64,000 bases of DNA from Paracoccus sp. S3-43 (lineage in GTDB: Bacteria; Pseudomonadota; Alphaproteobacteria; Rhodobacterales; Rhodobacteraceae), in assembly GCF_029027965.1 (NCBI RefSeq), contig NZ_CP119082.1, forward strand, positions 538,001 to 602,000, in the 5' to 3' direction. Under the pieces are notes generated by a model that searched no databases, was not told the DNA's origin, and saw only the letters and a program-made list of their open reading frames with translations. This document shows positions 25,843 through 36,369 of the stretch, piece by piece. Made by a program: the position numbers and the translations under genes. How positions within the stretch are numbered: position 1 is the first letter of the stretch; each line of letters opens with the position of its first letter.

Positions 25843-26161
25843 GATCGCGATTTCCAGGGAAGACATCGACCCCCGCCACGGCCGCTATGTGGCGCGCGTG
25901 GCGGGCATCGGTGCCGAGGCCGAACTGACCTTCACCCGTCGCGGCCCGGACCGGATCAGCGCCGATCATACCGGCGCGCCCGAGGCCCTGCGCGGCACCG
26001 GCGCGGCGGGCGCCCTGGTGGATGCGATGGTCGCCGATGCCCGCAAGACGGGCTTTCGGATCGTTCCGCTGTGTTCTTATGTCGCGGCGCGCTATGCCCG
26101 GCACCCGGAATGGGCGGATGCCTTCGCGACGGCGCCGGGGGAACGGGCGGATCTGGGATAA
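25835..26161 (+). CDS. Short GNAT-like N-acetyltransferase (YidJ/COG2388 type)
   Basis: 108 residues resembling the short GNAT proteins of COG2388: ELTFTRRGPDRISADHTGAPEALRGTGAAGALVDAMVADARKTGFRIVPLCSYVAARYARHPEW, with the acetyl-CoA loop at RGTGAAG and a conserved C-terminal Cys. Substrate unknown; human and bacterial relatives are uncharacterised. It overlaps the fusion gene by 8 bases and should be co-translated with it. Confidence 0.85.
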   Translation: MAEIAISREDIDPRHGRYVARVAGIGAEAELTFTRRGPDRISADHTGAPEALRGTGAAGALVDAMVADARKTGFRIVPLCSYVAARYARHPEWADAFATAPGERADLG

Positions 26162-26189
26162 GGAGCGTGCAGGCACGCCCCCTGCGGCG

Positions 26190-26948
26190 TCACAGGAAGC
26201 GGAACGGGGTTCCCCAAGGGTCGGCGATCGTCCTGCCCGCGCGGGCAGGATCGCGGATGGCGATCTCGGCAAGACCGGTCGTGCCGCGGTCGCGCGGACC
26301 CGCGCCCCGGCTGTTCCAGACGTTCCCGGCCAGGTGGTGGTGATAGCCGTTCCAGCCATACCAGGCCCCGCCCGGCCCGTCGAAGGTCCGCGTCAGCCCC
26401 AGATCGCCCGCGAAGAAATCCTCGGCCCGGTCCAGGTCGCCCACCTGCAAATGGACATGGCCGATGCGGCTGCCGTCGGGCGCGCCGGACCAGGGCCGGT
26501 CGGCCAGGGCCAGCAGGCCGTCCGGATCCAGCCGCAGCGTGACCATCCGGATCCGGTCGCCGTCGCGCTGCCATTCGGATGGCGGGCGGTCCCAATAGAT
26601 CTCGATCCCGTTGCCTTCGGGGTCGTCCAGATAGATCGCCTCGCTGACGCCGTGGTCGCTGGCGCCGGTCAGGTGGAGGCGGGTTTCGGCGGCATGGCGC
26701 AGCCAGCGGGCCAGATCGGCGCGTTCCGGCAGCAGGAAGGCGGTGTGGAACAGCCCCGCCTGGCGCGGATCGCGGGTTCGGGCGGCGAGGTCGCCGCGCA
26801 GTTCCAGCAGTGTCCGCCCGCCCGCGCCCAGCCGCGCGGTTTCGCCGTCGCCGCCCAGCGGGTTCAGGCCCAGAGCGTCGCGATAGAACGCCGTCATGGC
26901 GGGCAGGTCGCGCACCGTCAGGGCGACGTGGTCGATGGCGGGGGTCAT
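26190..26948 (-). CDS. VOC-family extradiol dioxygenase (CatE-like)
   Basis: 252 residues with two VOC repeats: DHVALTVRDLPAMTAFYRDALGL at the start and GHVHLQVGDLDRAEDFFAGDLGL in the second half, then GNGYHHHLAGNVW-type residues typical of Bacillus CatE/YfiE catechol 2,3-dioxygenases, with metal ligands His in each half and Glu in NGIEIYWDRP. It overlaps the upstream FMN reductase by 4 bases, so the two are coupled. Likely substrate is a catechol (inference). Confidence 0.88.
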   Translation of the reverse strand: MTPAIDHVALTVRDLPAMTAFYRDALGLNPLGGDGETARLGAGGRTLLELRGDLAARTRDPRQAGLFHTAFLLPERADLARWLRHAAETRLHLTGASDHGVSEAIYLDDPEGNGIEIYWDRPPSEWQRDGDRIRMVTLRLDPDGLLALADRPWSGAPDGSRIGHVHLQVGDLDRAEDFFAGDLGLTRTFDGPGGAWYGWNGYHHHLAGNVWNSRGAGPRDRGTTGLAEIAIRDPARAGRTIADPWGTPFRFL

Positions 26949-27505
26949 GAGGTTTCCTTTCCGGTGCGCAGGCTGGCCGCGAAGCCCGCGATGAAATCGG
27001 CCAGCAGCTGCCGGGTCTTGTCGTCGGTCAGGCTGCCGTCCGCGTCGAACAGCCCGCCCGCGCGCGACACCATCAGCCGCCCGTCCCACCAGGGCCGGGT
27101 CCGCAGGGTCCGCAGCACCGGCAGCCAGTGCGTCTGTGCCAGCGTCGTCCCGAACCCGCCGGGCGAGGCGCCGATGACCGCGACGGGCTTGTTCACGAAC
27201 AGCGCCAGGCCGTCGCCGCGCGACATCCAGTCGATGACGTTCTTGAAGACGCCGGGGATGCCGTTGTTGTATTCCGGCGTCACCAGCAGCAGCCCATCGG
27301 CCTGGGCAAGCTGATCGTTCAGCGCCGCGACGGCGGGGGGCGTGCCGTCCGCAGCCTCAAGATCGCCGTTATACAGCGGCACTTGGGAAATGTCGCCGAT
27401 GCGGATGGTGACGCCTTCGGGCGCCCCGTCGCGCGCGGCCCGCAGCAGCCCGCTGTTGAACGAGGCGCGGCGCAGGCTGCCCGACAGGCCGAGGATGGTG
27501 GTCAT
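26945..27505 (-). CDS. NADPH-dependent FMN reductase
   Basis: 186-residue flavodoxin-fold reductase: FMN phosphate loop LGLSGSLRRASFN, TPEYNNGIPGVFKNVIDW and IGASPGGFGT, as in ChrR/YieF-type quinone, azo and chromate reductases. Two-electron reduction of quinones would feed hydroquinones to the neighbouring dioxygenases. The ATG at 27505 is preceded by GGAGATCCCATC. It is second in a minus-strand operon between the two VOC genes. Confidence 0.93.
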   Translation of the reverse strand: MTTILGLSGSLRRASFNSGLLRAARDGAPEGVTIRIGDISQVPLYNGDLEAADGTPPAVAALNDQLAQADGLLLVTPEYNNGIPGVFKNVIDWMSRGDGLALFVNKPVAVIGASPGGFGTTLAQTHWLPVLRTLRTRPWWDGRLMVSRAGGLFDADGSLTDDKTRQLLADFIAGFAASLRTGKETS

Positions 27506-27555
27506 GATGGGATCTCCTGTGACGATGCCGGGGCAGGGTGCCCCCGGCGCCGGGG

Positions 27556-28497
27556 TCAGTCCAGCGGTTTCAGCCCGGCCTCGATGGCGGCGCGGCGGCC
27601 CTCCAGGAAGGGGGGCAGCGACAGGCCCTGGCCCATCGTCTCGCGCGGTTCGTCCACGTCGAAGCCGGGACCGTCGGTCGCCAGTTCGAACAGGTTGCCG
27701 CCCGGTTCGCGGAAATAGAGCGAGCGGAAGTAATACCGTTCGACCTCGCCCGAATTGGCGATCCGCAATCCGCGCAGGCGGGCGGTCCATTCGGTCAGGG
27801 CCGTGGGGTCGGGCACGCGGAAGGCGACGTGATGGACGCCGCCCGCGCCCTGCCGGGCCACGGGCAGGCCGGGCTGGACCGCGACATGCAGTTCCGCCGC
27901 CGCCCCGCCGTCGCCCATCTGGAAGACATGGATCTGGCCTTCGCCGTCCGGGCTGGGATAGTCGCGGACCTTCCGCATGTTCATCGCCTGGGTCAGCACG
28001 GCCTCGGTCGGAGCCAGGTCGGGGACCGAGATGGTGACCGGCCCCAGGCCCCGGATCTGGTGTTCTGCCGGAACCGGGCTTCGGTCCCAGGGCTGGCCCG
28101 CCGGATCGGGGGCGGCGACCAGGCGCAGGCGCTGGCCTTCGGGATCCTCGACATCCAAGCTGGCGCGGCCGTCCAGCGCGGCCACCCTGCCGGTCGACAC
28201 GCCCAGGTCGGCCAGGCGCGCGGCCCAGAACTCCAGGCTGGCTTCCGCCACCCGCAGCCCGGTGCGGCTGATCGAATGGGTGCCGCGCCGTTCGCGGGCG
28301 GCGGGCCAGTCGAAGAAGGTGATGTCGGTGCCGGGCGTGCCCGCGCCATCCGCGAAGAACAGGTGATAGGCCGAGGTGTCGTCCTGGTTCACGGTCTTCT
28401 TCACCCGGCGCAGGCCCAGCGTTTCGGTATAGAAGCGGTTGTTGCCGGGCGCGTCGGCGGTGATGGCGGTCAGGTGATGGATGCCGGTCAGTTGCAT
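27556..28497 (-). CDS. VOC-family ring-cleaving dioxygenase (MhqO/MhqA-like)
   Basis: 313 residues, the usual length for MhqO. It begins [36 protein letters not shown], has a second half starting [11 protein letters not shown], a [10 protein letters not shown] metal region and ends [27 protein letters not shown], all hallmarks of hydroquinone-specific dioxygenases. It is the first gene of the minus-strand operon and is divergent from a LysR gene with a palindrome between them. Confidence 0.92.
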   Translation of the reverse strand: MQLTGIHHLTAITADAPGNNRFYTETLGLRRVKKTVNQDDTSAYHLFFADGAGTPGTDITFFDWPAARERRGTHSISRTGLRVAEASLEFWAARLADLGVSTGRVAALDGRASLDVEDPEGQRLRLVAAPDPAGQPWDRSPVPAEHQIRGLGPVTISVPDLAPTEAVLTQAMNMRKVRDYPSPDGEGQIHVFQMGDGGAAAELHVAVQPGLPVARQGAGGVHHVAFRVPDPTALTEWTARLRGLRIANSGEVERYYFRSLYFREPGGNLFELATDGPGFDVDEPRETMGQGLSLPPFLEGRRAAIEAGLKPLD

Positions 28498-28577
28498 GAT
28501 GCGGTTCCTTGTCCTTGGTCGACGCCAATATGGCGCGGCGGTCCCGTTCGGAACAGCCGCCCCCTGCGCAAAGCGGC

Positions 28578-28594
28578 GTTCGCTTCTTGCGAAC
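28578..28594. promoter_or_regulatory. GTTCGC-N5-GCGAAC palindrome (probable LysR operator)
   Basis: GTTCGCTTCTTGCGAAC; with flanking bases the arms extend to 7 bp (CGTTCGC/GCGAACG). It is 27 bases upstream of the LysR start in the divergent gap. An extra half-site-like GTTCGGAAC is at 28546-28554. The layout fits a LysR-type T-N11-A site. Confidence 0.65.
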
Positions 28595-28620
28595 GGGCGG
28601 GCGGCGGTTATGGTTGCGGC

Positions 28621-29517
28621 ATGAACTGGTCGATCAGCGACATCCAGACCTTCCTGTCCGTTCTGGACGCGGGCAGCATATCGGCCGCCGCGGCACGGGC
28701 CGATCTGTCGAAATCCGTCGTCAGCAAGCGCATCAGCGATTTCGAGGCCGCTTTGGGCGTGGCCCTGTTCGTCCGCAACGCGGGCCGGATCGCGCCCACC
28801 GACACCGCGCTGACCCTGGCCGAGCGGCTGCGCCCGGCGCTTGCCGAACTGATTGCCGCCACCGAAAGCGTGGGCGCGCAGGACGATCTGCGCGGCCGGC
28901 TGGCCATCGCCGCGCCGATGAGCTTTGGCATCCGCCATCTCGGCCCGGTGATCGCCGGTTTCGCCCGCGCCCATCCGGGGCTGGAGATCGTGCTGGATTA
29001 CGACGACCAGCTGGCCGACCTGGGCCGGGCGGGTTTCGATGCGGGCCTGCGCATCGGTGAGCTGAAGGACAGCAGCCTGATGGCCCGCCGCGTCTGCGAG
29101 GATCCGCGCGTCCTGGTGGCCAGCCCCGATTACCTGGGTGTGCATGGCGCGATCCGCGCGCCCGCCGACCTGGCTCGGCACCGCGCCATCGGATATCTGA
29201 ACGCCCGGCTGGGCGACATCTGGCCCTTCGACGGCATCGCGCCGCCGCCGTTGGGACCGATCACCGCGAACAATGGCGATGCGATCCGTGACCTGGCGAT
29301 CGGCGGGCTGGGGCTTGCGCTGCTGCCGATGTTCATCGTCCATGACGCGCTGCGCGACGGGCGGCTGGTGCGGCTGCTGCCGGGCCTGCCGCAGCGGTCC
29401 CTGCCGATCAGCGTGGTCTGGCCGCCGGTCCGGCCGATGCCGAGGAAGACCCGCGCCTTTGTCGATCATGTGGCCGACGCCTTTGCCGGGGCGCCGCCGT
29501 GGCTGGCGGGATTGTAA
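28621..29517 (+). CDS. LysR-family transcriptional regulator
   Basis: 298 residues: N-terminal LysR HTH ([36 protein letters not shown]) and a periplasmic-binding-like effector domain ([22 protein letters not shown] onward; [12 protein letters not shown]). It belongs to the AaeR/DsdC-like group without clear orthology. Divergence from the MhqO-like operon and a shared palindrome with the pirin/fusion promoter suggest it controls the whole 23.2-28.5 kb cluster in response to quinones or phenols (inference). Confidence 0.92.
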   Translation: MNWSISDIQTFLSVLDAGSISAAAARADLSKSVVSKRISDFEAALGVALFVRNAGRIAPTDTALTLAERLRPALAELIAATESVGAQDDLRGRLAIAAPMSFGIRHLGPVIAGFARAHPGLEIVLDYDDQLADLGRAGFDAGLRIGELKDSSLMARRVCEDPRVLVASPDYLGVHGAIRAPADLARHRAIGYLNARLGDIWPFDGIAPPPLGPITANNGDAIRDLAIGGLGLALLPMFIVHDALRDGRLVRLLPGLPQRSLPISVVWPPVRPMPRKTRAFVDHVADAFAGAPPWLAGL

Positions 29518-29520
29518 AGG

Positions 29521-29575
29521 CCGGGGGAGCTTCGCCCCCCGGACCCCCCGAGGATATTTGAACCAAGGCAAAAGC
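29521..29575 (+). repeat. GGATATTTG intergenic element, copy B
   Basis: Directly after the LysR stop: stem CCGGGGG...CCCCCGG (29521-29542), then ACCCCCCGAGGATATTTG and AACCAAGGCAAAAGC. It probably acts as a terminator-like 3' element and its tail leads into the ribosome-binding site of the next small gene. Confidence 0.75.
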
Positions 29576-29588
29576 AGGAGCCGTAAAG

Positions 29589-29771
29589 ATGCTGGTTGAT
29601 CCGAATGCGCCGTTCTTCCGGCACCTGTGGGTGCGGATCCTGTGCGTGGCCGTGCCGCTGGCCTGGGCGGGGGTCGAGATTTATGCCGGCAGCCCCTTCT
29701 GGGCGCTTCTGTCGGGGGCCGCCGGTCTTTATCTGGCCTATGAGCTGTTCCTGCGCCGCGATCCCGGCTGA
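29589..29771 (+). CDS. Small two-helix membrane protein
   Basis: 60 residues, not assigned to a family. Two hydrophobic helices ([18 protein letters not shown] and [18 protein letters not shown]) with a basic C-terminus predict an inner-membrane hairpin. It starts [16 protein letters not shown] and has CAGGAGCCG 9 bases upstream of the ATG, so it is likely translated. It lies between repeat B and the convergent alpha-glucosidase. Confidence 0.7.
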   Translation: MLVDPNAPFFRHLWVRILCVAVPLAWAGVEIYAGSPFWALLSGAAGLYLAYELFLRRDPG

Positions 29772-29773
29772 GG

Positions 29774-31375
29774 TCAGGCCAGCAGGCCGACCGCGCGGTC
29801 CAGCCAGGCAAAGCCGTTGGGCGGCAGGCTCAGCACCCGGCCCGACAGGGCGGCCTGCGACGGGCCGGTCAGATCCGCCTTGTCCGACAGCGTCAGCGTC
29901 GCCGGGGTCTTGGACAGGTTGAACACGCAGGTCAGCGCCTGCCCGCCGATGCCGCGATGGAAGGCCAGGATCGGTTCGGGCAGGTCCAGGAAGGACGTTT
30001 CGCCCCGCCGCAGCGGCGGCTGGGACTTGCGAAAGGCGATGGTCGCGCGATAGGCCGACAGCACGCTGTCGTTGCCTTCCTGCTGGCCCGCCACATGGCG
30101 CGCGGCCTGGGGTTCCTTGACCGGCAGCCACGGCCTGGCGTCGGAAAACCCGGCATTGGCGCCGTCGTCCCAGACCATCGGCGTGCGGCAGCCGTCGCGG
30201 CCCTTGACCTCGGGCCAGAAGCGCAGGGCCGGGGGGTCGGTCAGGTCGTCATAGGTCAGTTCGGTTTCCGTCTGGCCCAGCTCCTCGCCCTGATACAGGC
30301 AGATGGTGCCGGGGAAGGACAGCAGCATCGCCGCCGCCTGCCGGGCGATCGCTTCGGGCGATTCCGCATGGGGCAGCCAGCGGGTGACGTGGCGGAACAC
30401 GTCGTGGTTGGAAAAGGACCAGCAGGCATGGCTGTCGGGCGCGCTGTTATGGACGCCCTCGATCGTGTGGCGGAAATGTTCGGCGGTGAATTGCGGGCTG
30501 AGCATCTCGAAGCTGTAGCACATGTGCAGCCGGTCGCCGCCCGCCGTGTATTCGGCCATGATGCGGATCGCGCTGTCGCCGCCGTCGCCCACCTCGCCCA
30601 CCATCATCCGGGCGTCGTATTCGTCGGTCAGTTTGCGCATCCGCTTCAGGAAGGGAATGTTTTCGGGGCGGTTCTTGGAATAGATGTGGCGTTGCAGGTT
30701 ATAGGTGTCCGGTCCCGCATGGTCGGGGTTGGGCGGGTTGTCGCGCAGCCGCGCATCGTGGAAATAATAGTTCACCGTATCCAGCCGGAACCCGTCCACG
30801 CCCCGGTCCAGCCAGAAGCGCATCGTGTCCAGCAGCGCGTCCTGCACGTCGCGGTTCCACAGGTTCAGGTCGGGCTGTTCGATCAGGAAGTTGTGCAGGT
30901 AATATTGCCGCCGCCGCGGCTCCCATTCCCAGGCCGGGCCGCCGAAGACCGAGGGCCAGTTGTTGGGGGGCGTGCCGTCGGGGTTCGGATCGGCCCAGAC
31001 ATACCAGTCGGCGCGGTCGTTGTCGCGGCTGTGGCGGCTTTCGGCGAACCAGGGGTGGCGGTCGCTGGAATGGCTGATCACCTGGTCGATGATGACCTTC
31101 AGCCCCAACTCATGCGCGCGGGCCACAAGCGCGTCGAAATCCGCCAGCGTGCCGAACAGCGGGTCGATGTCGCAGTAATCGCTGACATCATAGCCCATGT
31201 CCTTCATCGGGCTGGTGAAGATCGGCGACAGCCAGATCGCGTCCACCCCCAGGGAGGCGACGTGGTCCAGCCGCCGGGTGATGCCGGGCAGATCGCCGAT
31301 GCCGTTCCCGTCGCTGTCCTGAAAGCTGCGGGGATAGATCTGATAGATCACCGCGTCGCGCCACCATTCGGTCAT
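29774..31375 (-). CDS. Alpha-glucosidase, GH13 family
   Basis: 533 residues, close to rhizobial and Rhodobacter AglA-type glucosidases. GH13 regions are clear: [46 protein letters not shown], nucleophile Asp in [11 protein letters not shown], acid/base Glu in MMVGEVGDG and FSNHDVFR. It hydrolyses alpha-glucosides such as sucrose, maltose or trehalose in the cytoplasm. It is divergent from glgB, so sugar released here can feed the glycogen operon. No sugar ABC transporter is adjacent. Confidence 0.93.
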   Translation of the reverse strand: MTEWWRDAVIYQIYPRSFQDSDGNGIGDLPGITRRLDHVASLGVDAIWLSPIFTSPMKDMGYDVSDYCDIDPLFGTLADFDALVARAHELGLKVIIDQVISHSSDRHPWFAESRHSRDNDRADWYVWADPNPDGTPPNNWPSVFGGPAWEWEPRRRQYYLHNFLIEQPDLNLWNRDVQDALLDTMRFWLDRGVDGFRLDTVNYYFHDARLRDNPPNPDHAGPDTYNLQRHIYSKNRPENIPFLKRMRKLTDEYDARMMVGEVGDGGDSAIRIMAEYTAGGDRLHMCYSFEMLSPQFTAEHFRHTIEGVHNSAPDSHACWSFSNHDVFRHVTRWLPHAESPEAIARQAAAMLLSFPGTICLYQGEELGQTETELTYDDLTDPPALRFWPEVKGRDGCRTPMVWDDGANAGFSDARPWLPVKEPQAARHVAGQQEGNDSVLSAYRATIAFRKSQPPLRRGETSFLDLPEPILAFHRGIGGQALTCVFNLSKTPATLTLSDKADLTGPSQAALSGRVLSLPPNGFAWLDRAVGLLA

Positions 31376-31495
31376 TCCGCTCTCCTGCAAGGTTCGGCTT
31401 CGCGCCGATAGAACACCACCAACGTGGCACCGGAAAGGCGGTTTCGGCGTTATGAGACGGATTGCCCCGATTGATGGGCCGGTTAAGGTGGGTGC
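31376..31495. promoter_or_regulatory. Divergent promoter region, alpha-glucosidase / glgB
   Basis: A 120-base gap that must carry both promoters. An AT-richer stretch with TTATGAGACGG is at 31449-31460 and TTAAGGTGGG is the glgB ribosome-binding region. I found no clear operator palindrome beyond short CCAACGTGG. Confidence 0.35.
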
Positions 31496-33688
31496 ATGGG
31501 ACAGAGGCCGGAACGCTTGCGCCTGACGAATGACGACATCGCCGCCCTGTCCGGCGGGCGCTGCGACCGGCCGTTCGACATCCTGGGGCCGCATGATGGC
31601 TGGCTGACCGTCTTCCATCCCGACATCGCCGCCCTCTCGGCCGTGACCGAAGCGGGCGAGGTTCCGCTGGAGCGCGTGTTCGGCGACCTGTTCCGGGGCC
31701 GGGTGGACGGTGCCTATCGGCTGAAGGCGCGGTCGGCGGGCGGGGTGGAATGGGTGTTCGACGACCCCTATCGCTTTGCCCCCGTGCTGGGGGACATCGA
31801 CCTGCACCTGCTGGGCGAGGGCACGCATCGGCGATTGTGGCAGGCGCTTGGGGCGCATGTGATCACGCATGAGGGCGTCGCGGGGACGCATTTCGCGGTC
31901 TGGGCGCCCAATGCGCGGCGCGTGTCGGTCGTGGGGCCGTTCAACGCCTGGGACGGGCGGCGCCATCCCATGCGCCGGATCGGCGGCAGCGGCGTGTGGG
32001 AGATTTTCCTGCCCGGAGTGGCGGAAGGCGCGCTCTATAAATACGAGATCCTGGGCGCCGATGGCGGGCTGCTGATGAAGGCCGATCCGGTGGGTTTCGG
32101 CAGCCAGCATCCGCCGGAAAAGGCCAGCGTGGTGCGCGACATTTCCGGCTATGGCTGGAAGGACGCGGCCTGGATGGCGGGCCGCGCCGAGGCGCAGGAC
32201 CGCCGCGCGCCGATCAGCATCTATGAGGTGCATCTGGGATCCTGGCGGCGGCGTCTTGATCAGGGCGGGCGGCCCTTGTCTTACAAGGAACTGGCCCGCG
32301 ATCTGGTGGCCTATGCCCGCGACATGGGCTTCACCCATCTGGAACTGCTGCCGGTCAGCGAATTTCCCTTCGACGGATCCTGGGGATACCAGCCGGTGGG
32401 GCTTTACGCGCCGACCATCCGCTTTGGCCCGCCGCATGAATTCCGCGACCTGGTCGAGGCCGCGCATGAGGCGGGGCTGGGCGTGCTGCTGGACTGGGTG
32501 CCCGGCCATTTCCCGACCGACGCGCATGGGCTGGCGCGCTTTGACGGGACCGCGCTTTACGAACATGCCGACCCGCGCGAAGGGTTCCATCAGGACTGGA
32601 ACACCCTGATCTACAACTATGGCCGGACCGAGGTGCGCAATTACCTGATCGCCAACGCGCTGTATTGGCTGGAGGAATACCATATCGACGGGCTGCGCGT
32701 GGATGCGGTGGCGTCGATGCTGTATCGCGACTATTCCCGGCGCGAGGGGCAATGGATCCCCAACAAGCACGGCGGGCGCGAGAATCTGGAAGCCATCGAC
32801 TTCCTGCGCGACATGAACGTCGCCGCCTATGCGGAATCGCCCGGCATCATGACCGTGGCCGAGGAGAGCACGTCATTCCCCAAGGTCTCGGCCCCCGTCG
32901 ATGCGGGGGGGCTGGGCTTCGGGTTCAAATGGAACATGGGCTGGATGAACGACACGCTGCGCTATATGAGCCGCGATCCGGTGCATCGGCGCTATCACCA
33001 CGACCTGATGACCTTCGGGCTGATCTATGCGTTTTCGGAAAACTTCATCCTGCCGATCAGCCATGACGAGGTGGTCCACGGCAAGGGGTCGATGCTGCGC
33101 AAGATGCCGGGCGACGAATGGCAGCAATTCGCCAATCTGCGCGCCTATTACGGCTTCATGTGGGGCCATCCGGGCAAGAAGCTTCTGTTCATGGGTTGCG
33201 AATTCGCCCAGCCCGAGGAATGGAACCACAATGGCGAACTGAACTGGCCCGCAGCGGCCGAAGCCCGGCATCAGGGCGTGCAGGCCCTGGTCCGCGACCT
33301 GAACCGGCTGTATCGCGACACGCCCGCGCTTTACCGAAAGGACGCCGAGGCCGACGGGTTCCAGTGGGTCGCGACCGATCCGGCGCAATCGACCTATGTC
33401 TGGATCAGGCGCGGCGATCCCGGCGATCCGCCGGTGGTGGTCGCCTGCAACTTCACGCCCGTCCCGCGCGCCGGTTTCCGCATCGGCGTGCCGCAGGCCG
33501 GACCCTGGCGAGAGGCGATCAACACCGACGCGGCACTCTATGGCGGCAGCGGCAAGGGCAACCTTGGCGGGGTGACGGCCACCGAGGCGCCGCAGGACGG
33601 GCAGCCCGCCTCGATGGCGGTGATGCTGCCGCCCCTGTCGGTGGTGATCTTCGTCGCGGGCAAGGAAGACCATGGGGAGGATGTCTGA
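31496..33688 (+). CDS. glgB: 1,4-alpha-glucan branching enzyme
   Basis: 730 residues with the full GlgB layout: N1 region, CBM48 ([24 protein letters not shown]) and a GH13 core with nucleophile Asp in [15 protein letters not shown], acid/base Glu in [10 protein letters not shown] and [13 protein letters not shown]. It introduces alpha-1,6 branches in glycogen. TTAAGGTGGG precedes the ATG. First gene of glgB-C-A-X-P; glgC begins on the base after its stop. Confidence 0.97.
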   Translation: MGQRPERLRLTNDDIAALSGGRCDRPFDILGPHDGWLTVFHPDIAALSAVTEAGEVPLERVFGDLFRGRVDGAYRLKARSAGGVEWVFDDPYRFAPVLGDIDLHLLGEGTHRRLWQALGAHVITHEGVAGTHFAVWAPNARRVSVVGPFNAWDGRRHPMRRIGGSGVWEIFLPGVAEGALYKYEILGADGGLLMKADPVGFGSQHPPEKASVVRDISGYGWKDAAWMAGRAEAQDRRAPISIYEVHLGSWRRRLDQGGRPLSYKELARDLVAYARDMGFTHLELLPVSEFPFDGSWGYQPVGLYAPTIRFGPPHEFRDLVEAAHEAGLGVLLDWVPGHFPTDAHGLARFDGTALYEHADPREGFHQDWNTLIYNYGRTEVRNYLIANALYWLEEYHIDGLRVDAVASMLYRDYSRREGQWIPNKHGGRENLEAIDFLRDMNVAAYAESPGIMTVAEESTSFPKVSAPVDAGGLGFGFKWNMGWMNDTLRYMSRDPVHRRYHHDLMTFGLIYAFSENFILPISHDEVVHGKGSMLRKMPGDEWQQFANLRAYYGFMWGHPGKKLLFMGCEFAQPEEWNHNGELNWPAAAEARHQGVQALVRDLNRLYRDTPALYRKDAEADGFQWVATDPAQSTYVWIRRGDPGDPPVVVACNFTPVPRAGFRIGVPQAGPWREAINTDAALYGGSGKGNLGGVTATEAPQDGQPASMAVMLPPLSVVIFVAGKEDHGEDV

Positions 33689-34945
33689 ATGGCCGAGAAA
33701 CGATTGACCCGGCGCGCGATGGCCTTCGTGCTGGCCGGGGGGCGGGGCAGCCGGTTGCGGGAACTGACCGACCGCCGCGTGAAGCCCGCCGTCTATTTCG
33801 GCGGCAAGACCCGCATCATCGACTTCGCGCTGTCGAACGCGATGAATTCCGGCATCCGCAAGATCGCCATCGCCACGCAATACAAGGCCCACAGCCTGAT
33901 CCGGCACGTGCAGCGCGGCTGGAACTTCTTCCGGGCCGAGCGCAACGAATTCATGGACATCCTGCCCGCCAGCCAGCGTTACGACGAATCCATGTGGTAT
34001 CGCGGCACCGCCGACGCGGTGGCCCAGAACATCGACATCGTGGACAGCTATGATGTCGATTACATCATCATCCTGGCGGGCGATCATATCTACAAGATGG
34101 ATTACGAGATCATGCTGCGCGAGCATTGCGAAAGCGGCGCGGACGTGACCGTCGGCTGCCTGACCGTGCCCCGGATGGAGGCCACGGCCTTCGGCGTGAT
34201 GGCCGTCGATGACAGCGGGCGCATCACCTCGTTCCTGGAAAAGCCCGCCGATCCGCCGGGGATGCCGGACGATCCCGACAGCGCCCTGGCGTCGATGGGG
34301 ATCTATGTCTTCAACTGGCCGTTCCTGCGCGACCTGCTGCAAAAGGATGCCGAGGATCCGAATTCCAGCCATGATTTCGGCCATGACCTGATCCCCGCCA
34401 TCGTGAAGAACGGCAAGGCCATGGCGCACCGCTTCGACGTGTCCTGCGTCCGCGATCCCGGCGCGCCCGCATACTGGAAGGACGTGGGCACGGTCGATGC
34501 CTTCTGGCAGGCCAATATCGACCTGACGGATTTCACGCCCGAACTGAACCTGTGGGACCGCGACTGGCCGATCTGGACCTATTCCGAGGCGACGCCGCCC
34601 GCCAAGTTCATCCATGACGAAAAGGACCGGCGCGGCATCGCGGTGTCGTCGATGGTGTCGGGGGGCTGCATCGTCTCGGGGACGGAAATCCGCAATTCCC
34701 TGCTGTTCACGCAGGTCCATACCAACAGCTATGCGCAGCTGGATCACGTCGTGGCGCTGCCCTATGTCACCGTGCAGCGCCGGGCCCGGCTGACCCGCGC
34801 GGTGATCGACCGGGGCGTCGTCATCCCCGAGGGCTTGGTCGTGGGCGAGGATCCGGCCGAGGATGGCCGCTGGTTCCGGGTCAGCGAGGGCGGCATCACC
34901 CTGATCACCCAGGACATGCTGGACCGGCGGGCGGCAGCCCTGTGA
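33689..34945 (+). CDS. glgC: Glucose-1-phosphate adenylyltransferase
   Basis: 418 residues. It makes ADP-glucose from glucose-1-phosphate and ATP, the rate-limiting step of glycogen synthesis, and is normally allosterically regulated. Visible: nucleotide loop [56 protein letters not shown] and a left-handed beta-helix C-terminus. It immediately follows glgB, and its stop overlaps the glgA start. Confidence 0.97.
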   Translation: MAEKRLTRRAMAFVLAGGRGSRLRELTDRRVKPAVYFGGKTRIIDFALSNAMNSGIRKIAIATQYKAHSLIRHVQRGWNFFRAERNEFMDILPASQRYDESMWYRGTADAVAQNIDIVDSYDVDYIIILAGDHIYKMDYEIMLREHCESGADVTVGCLTVPRMEATAFGVMAVDDSGRITSFLEKPADPPGMPDDPDSALASMGIYVFNWPFLRDLLQKDAEDPNSSHDFGHDLIPAIVKNGKAMAHRFDVSCVRDPGAPAYWKDVGTVDAFWQANIDLTDFTPELNLWDRDWPIWTYSEATPPAKFIHDEKDRRGIAVSSMVSGGCIVSGTEIRNSLLFTQVHTNSYAQLDHVVALPYVTVQRRARLTRAVIDRGVVIPEGLVVGEDPAEDGRWFRVSEGGITLITQDMLDRRAAAL

Positions 34946-36369
34946 TGCGGGTTCTGTCGATCGCCTCGGAATGCGCGCCTCTGGTCAAGACCGGCGGGCT
35001 GGCCGATGTGGCGGGCGCGCTGCCCGCCGCCCTGCGCGCCCAGGGGGTGGACATGCGCATCCTGCTGCCGGGCTATCCGGCGGTGACGGCGGCCTTGCAG
35101 GACGGGGCCGAGGTGGCGCATTTCGACGACCTGTTCGGCGCGCCCGCCCGCGTGACGGCGGGGCGGGCGGCGGGGCTGGACCTGCTGGTGATCGACGCGC
35201 CGCATCTGTTCGCCCGGCCGGGCAACCCCTATCTTGGCCCGGATGGGCGCGACTGGCCCGACAATCCCGAACGCTTCGCGGCCCTGTCCTGGGTCGGCGC
35301 GCATCTGGGCGTCCACGGCGCGGGCGGCTGGCATCCGCAGGTGCTGCACGGCCATGACTGGCAGGCGGGTTTCGTCACCGAATACCTGCGCCAGATGGGC
35401 GGCGGCCCGGCCACGGTGCTGACCATCCACAACATCGCCTTCATCGGCAGGACCGATGCCGGGCGGATGCATTCGCTGCGGCTGGATCCGGGGCGCTTCA
35501 CGGTCGACGGCTATGAATTCTGGGGTGGCATTTCGGCGTTGAAGGCGGGGCTGATGGGGGCCGACGCGCTGACCACCGTGTCGCCGACCTATGCCGAGGA
35601 ACTGATGACCCCCGAATACGGCATGGGCCTGGACGGGGTGATGCGATACCGGCGCGAGGCGCTGACGGGGATCCTGAACGGCATCGACACCGACGCCTGG
35701 AACCCCGCCACGGATCCGGCGATCCAGCCCTATGACAGCCTGGCGGGCAAGGCCGCGAACAAGGCCGCCCTGCGGTCCGAGATGGGCCTGCCCGACGCCG
35801 ACGGCCCGTTATGCGTGATCGTGTCGCGCATGACCCATCAGAAGGGCCTGGACCTGGTGCCCGAGGCCCTGCCCGCGCTGCTGGACCATGGCGGGCAGTT
35901 GGCGCTTCTGGGATCGGGCGATCCGGGGCTGGAATACGCCTTCCGCACCCTGGGCGAGCAGAACCCCCATGTCGCTGTCCGCATCGGCTATGACGAGGCG
36001 CTGTCGCACCGGCTGATCGCCGGGGCCGACGCGATCCTGGTGCCCTCGCGGTTCGAACCCTGCGGGCTGACGCAGATGTACGGGCTGCGCTATGGCACCG
36101 TGCCGGTGGTGGGCCTGACGGGGGGGCTGGCCGATACGGTCATCAACGCCTCGCCCGCCGCGCTGGCGCGGGGGGTGGCGACGGGGATCCAGTTTTCTCC
36201 GGTGACGGCGGATGCGCTGCGCGGCGCGCTGGCCCGGCTGTGCCTGCTTTACAAGGACGCCGAAACATGGTCCCGGCTGGTGGCGAACGCGATGGCGCAT
36301 CCGGTTGGCTGGGATCAGTCGGCACGGGCCTATGCCGCGCTTTATGCAGGGCTTGCGACGCAACGATGA
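34945..36369 (+). CDS. glgA: Glycogen synthase (ADP-glucose)
   Basis: 474-residue GT5 enzyme that transfers glucose from ADP-glucose to glycogen. The N-terminal K-T-G-G-L motif (PLVKTGGLADVAGALPAAL) and the C-terminal FEPCGLTQMYGLRYGTVPVVGLTGGLADTV are diagnostic. I use the ATG at 34945, which overlaps the glgC stop as TGATG; a GTG one codon earlier is possible. It overlaps glgX by 4 bases. Confidence 0.96.
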   Translation: MRVLSIASECAPLVKTGGLADVAGALPAALRAQGVDMRILLPGYPAVTAALQDGAEVAHFDDLFGAPARVTAGRAAGLDLLVIDAPHLFARPGNPYLGPDGRDWPDNPERFAALSWVGAHLGVHGAGGWHPQVLHGHDWQAGFVTEYLRQMGGGPATVLTIHNIAFIGRTDAGRMHSLRLDPGRFTVDGYEFWGGISALKAGLMGADALTTVSPTYAEELMTPEYGMGLDGVMRYRREALTGILNGIDTDAWNPATDPAIQPYDSLAGKAANKAALRSEMGLPDADGPLCVIVSRMTHQKGLDLVPEALPALLDHGGQLALLGSGDPGLEYAFRTLGEQNPHVAVRIGYDEALSHRLIAGADAILVPSRFEPCGLTQMYGLRYGTVPVVGLTGGLADTVINASPAALARGVATGIQFSPVTADALRGALARLCLLYKDAETWSRLVANAMAHPVGWDQSARAYAALYAGLATQR

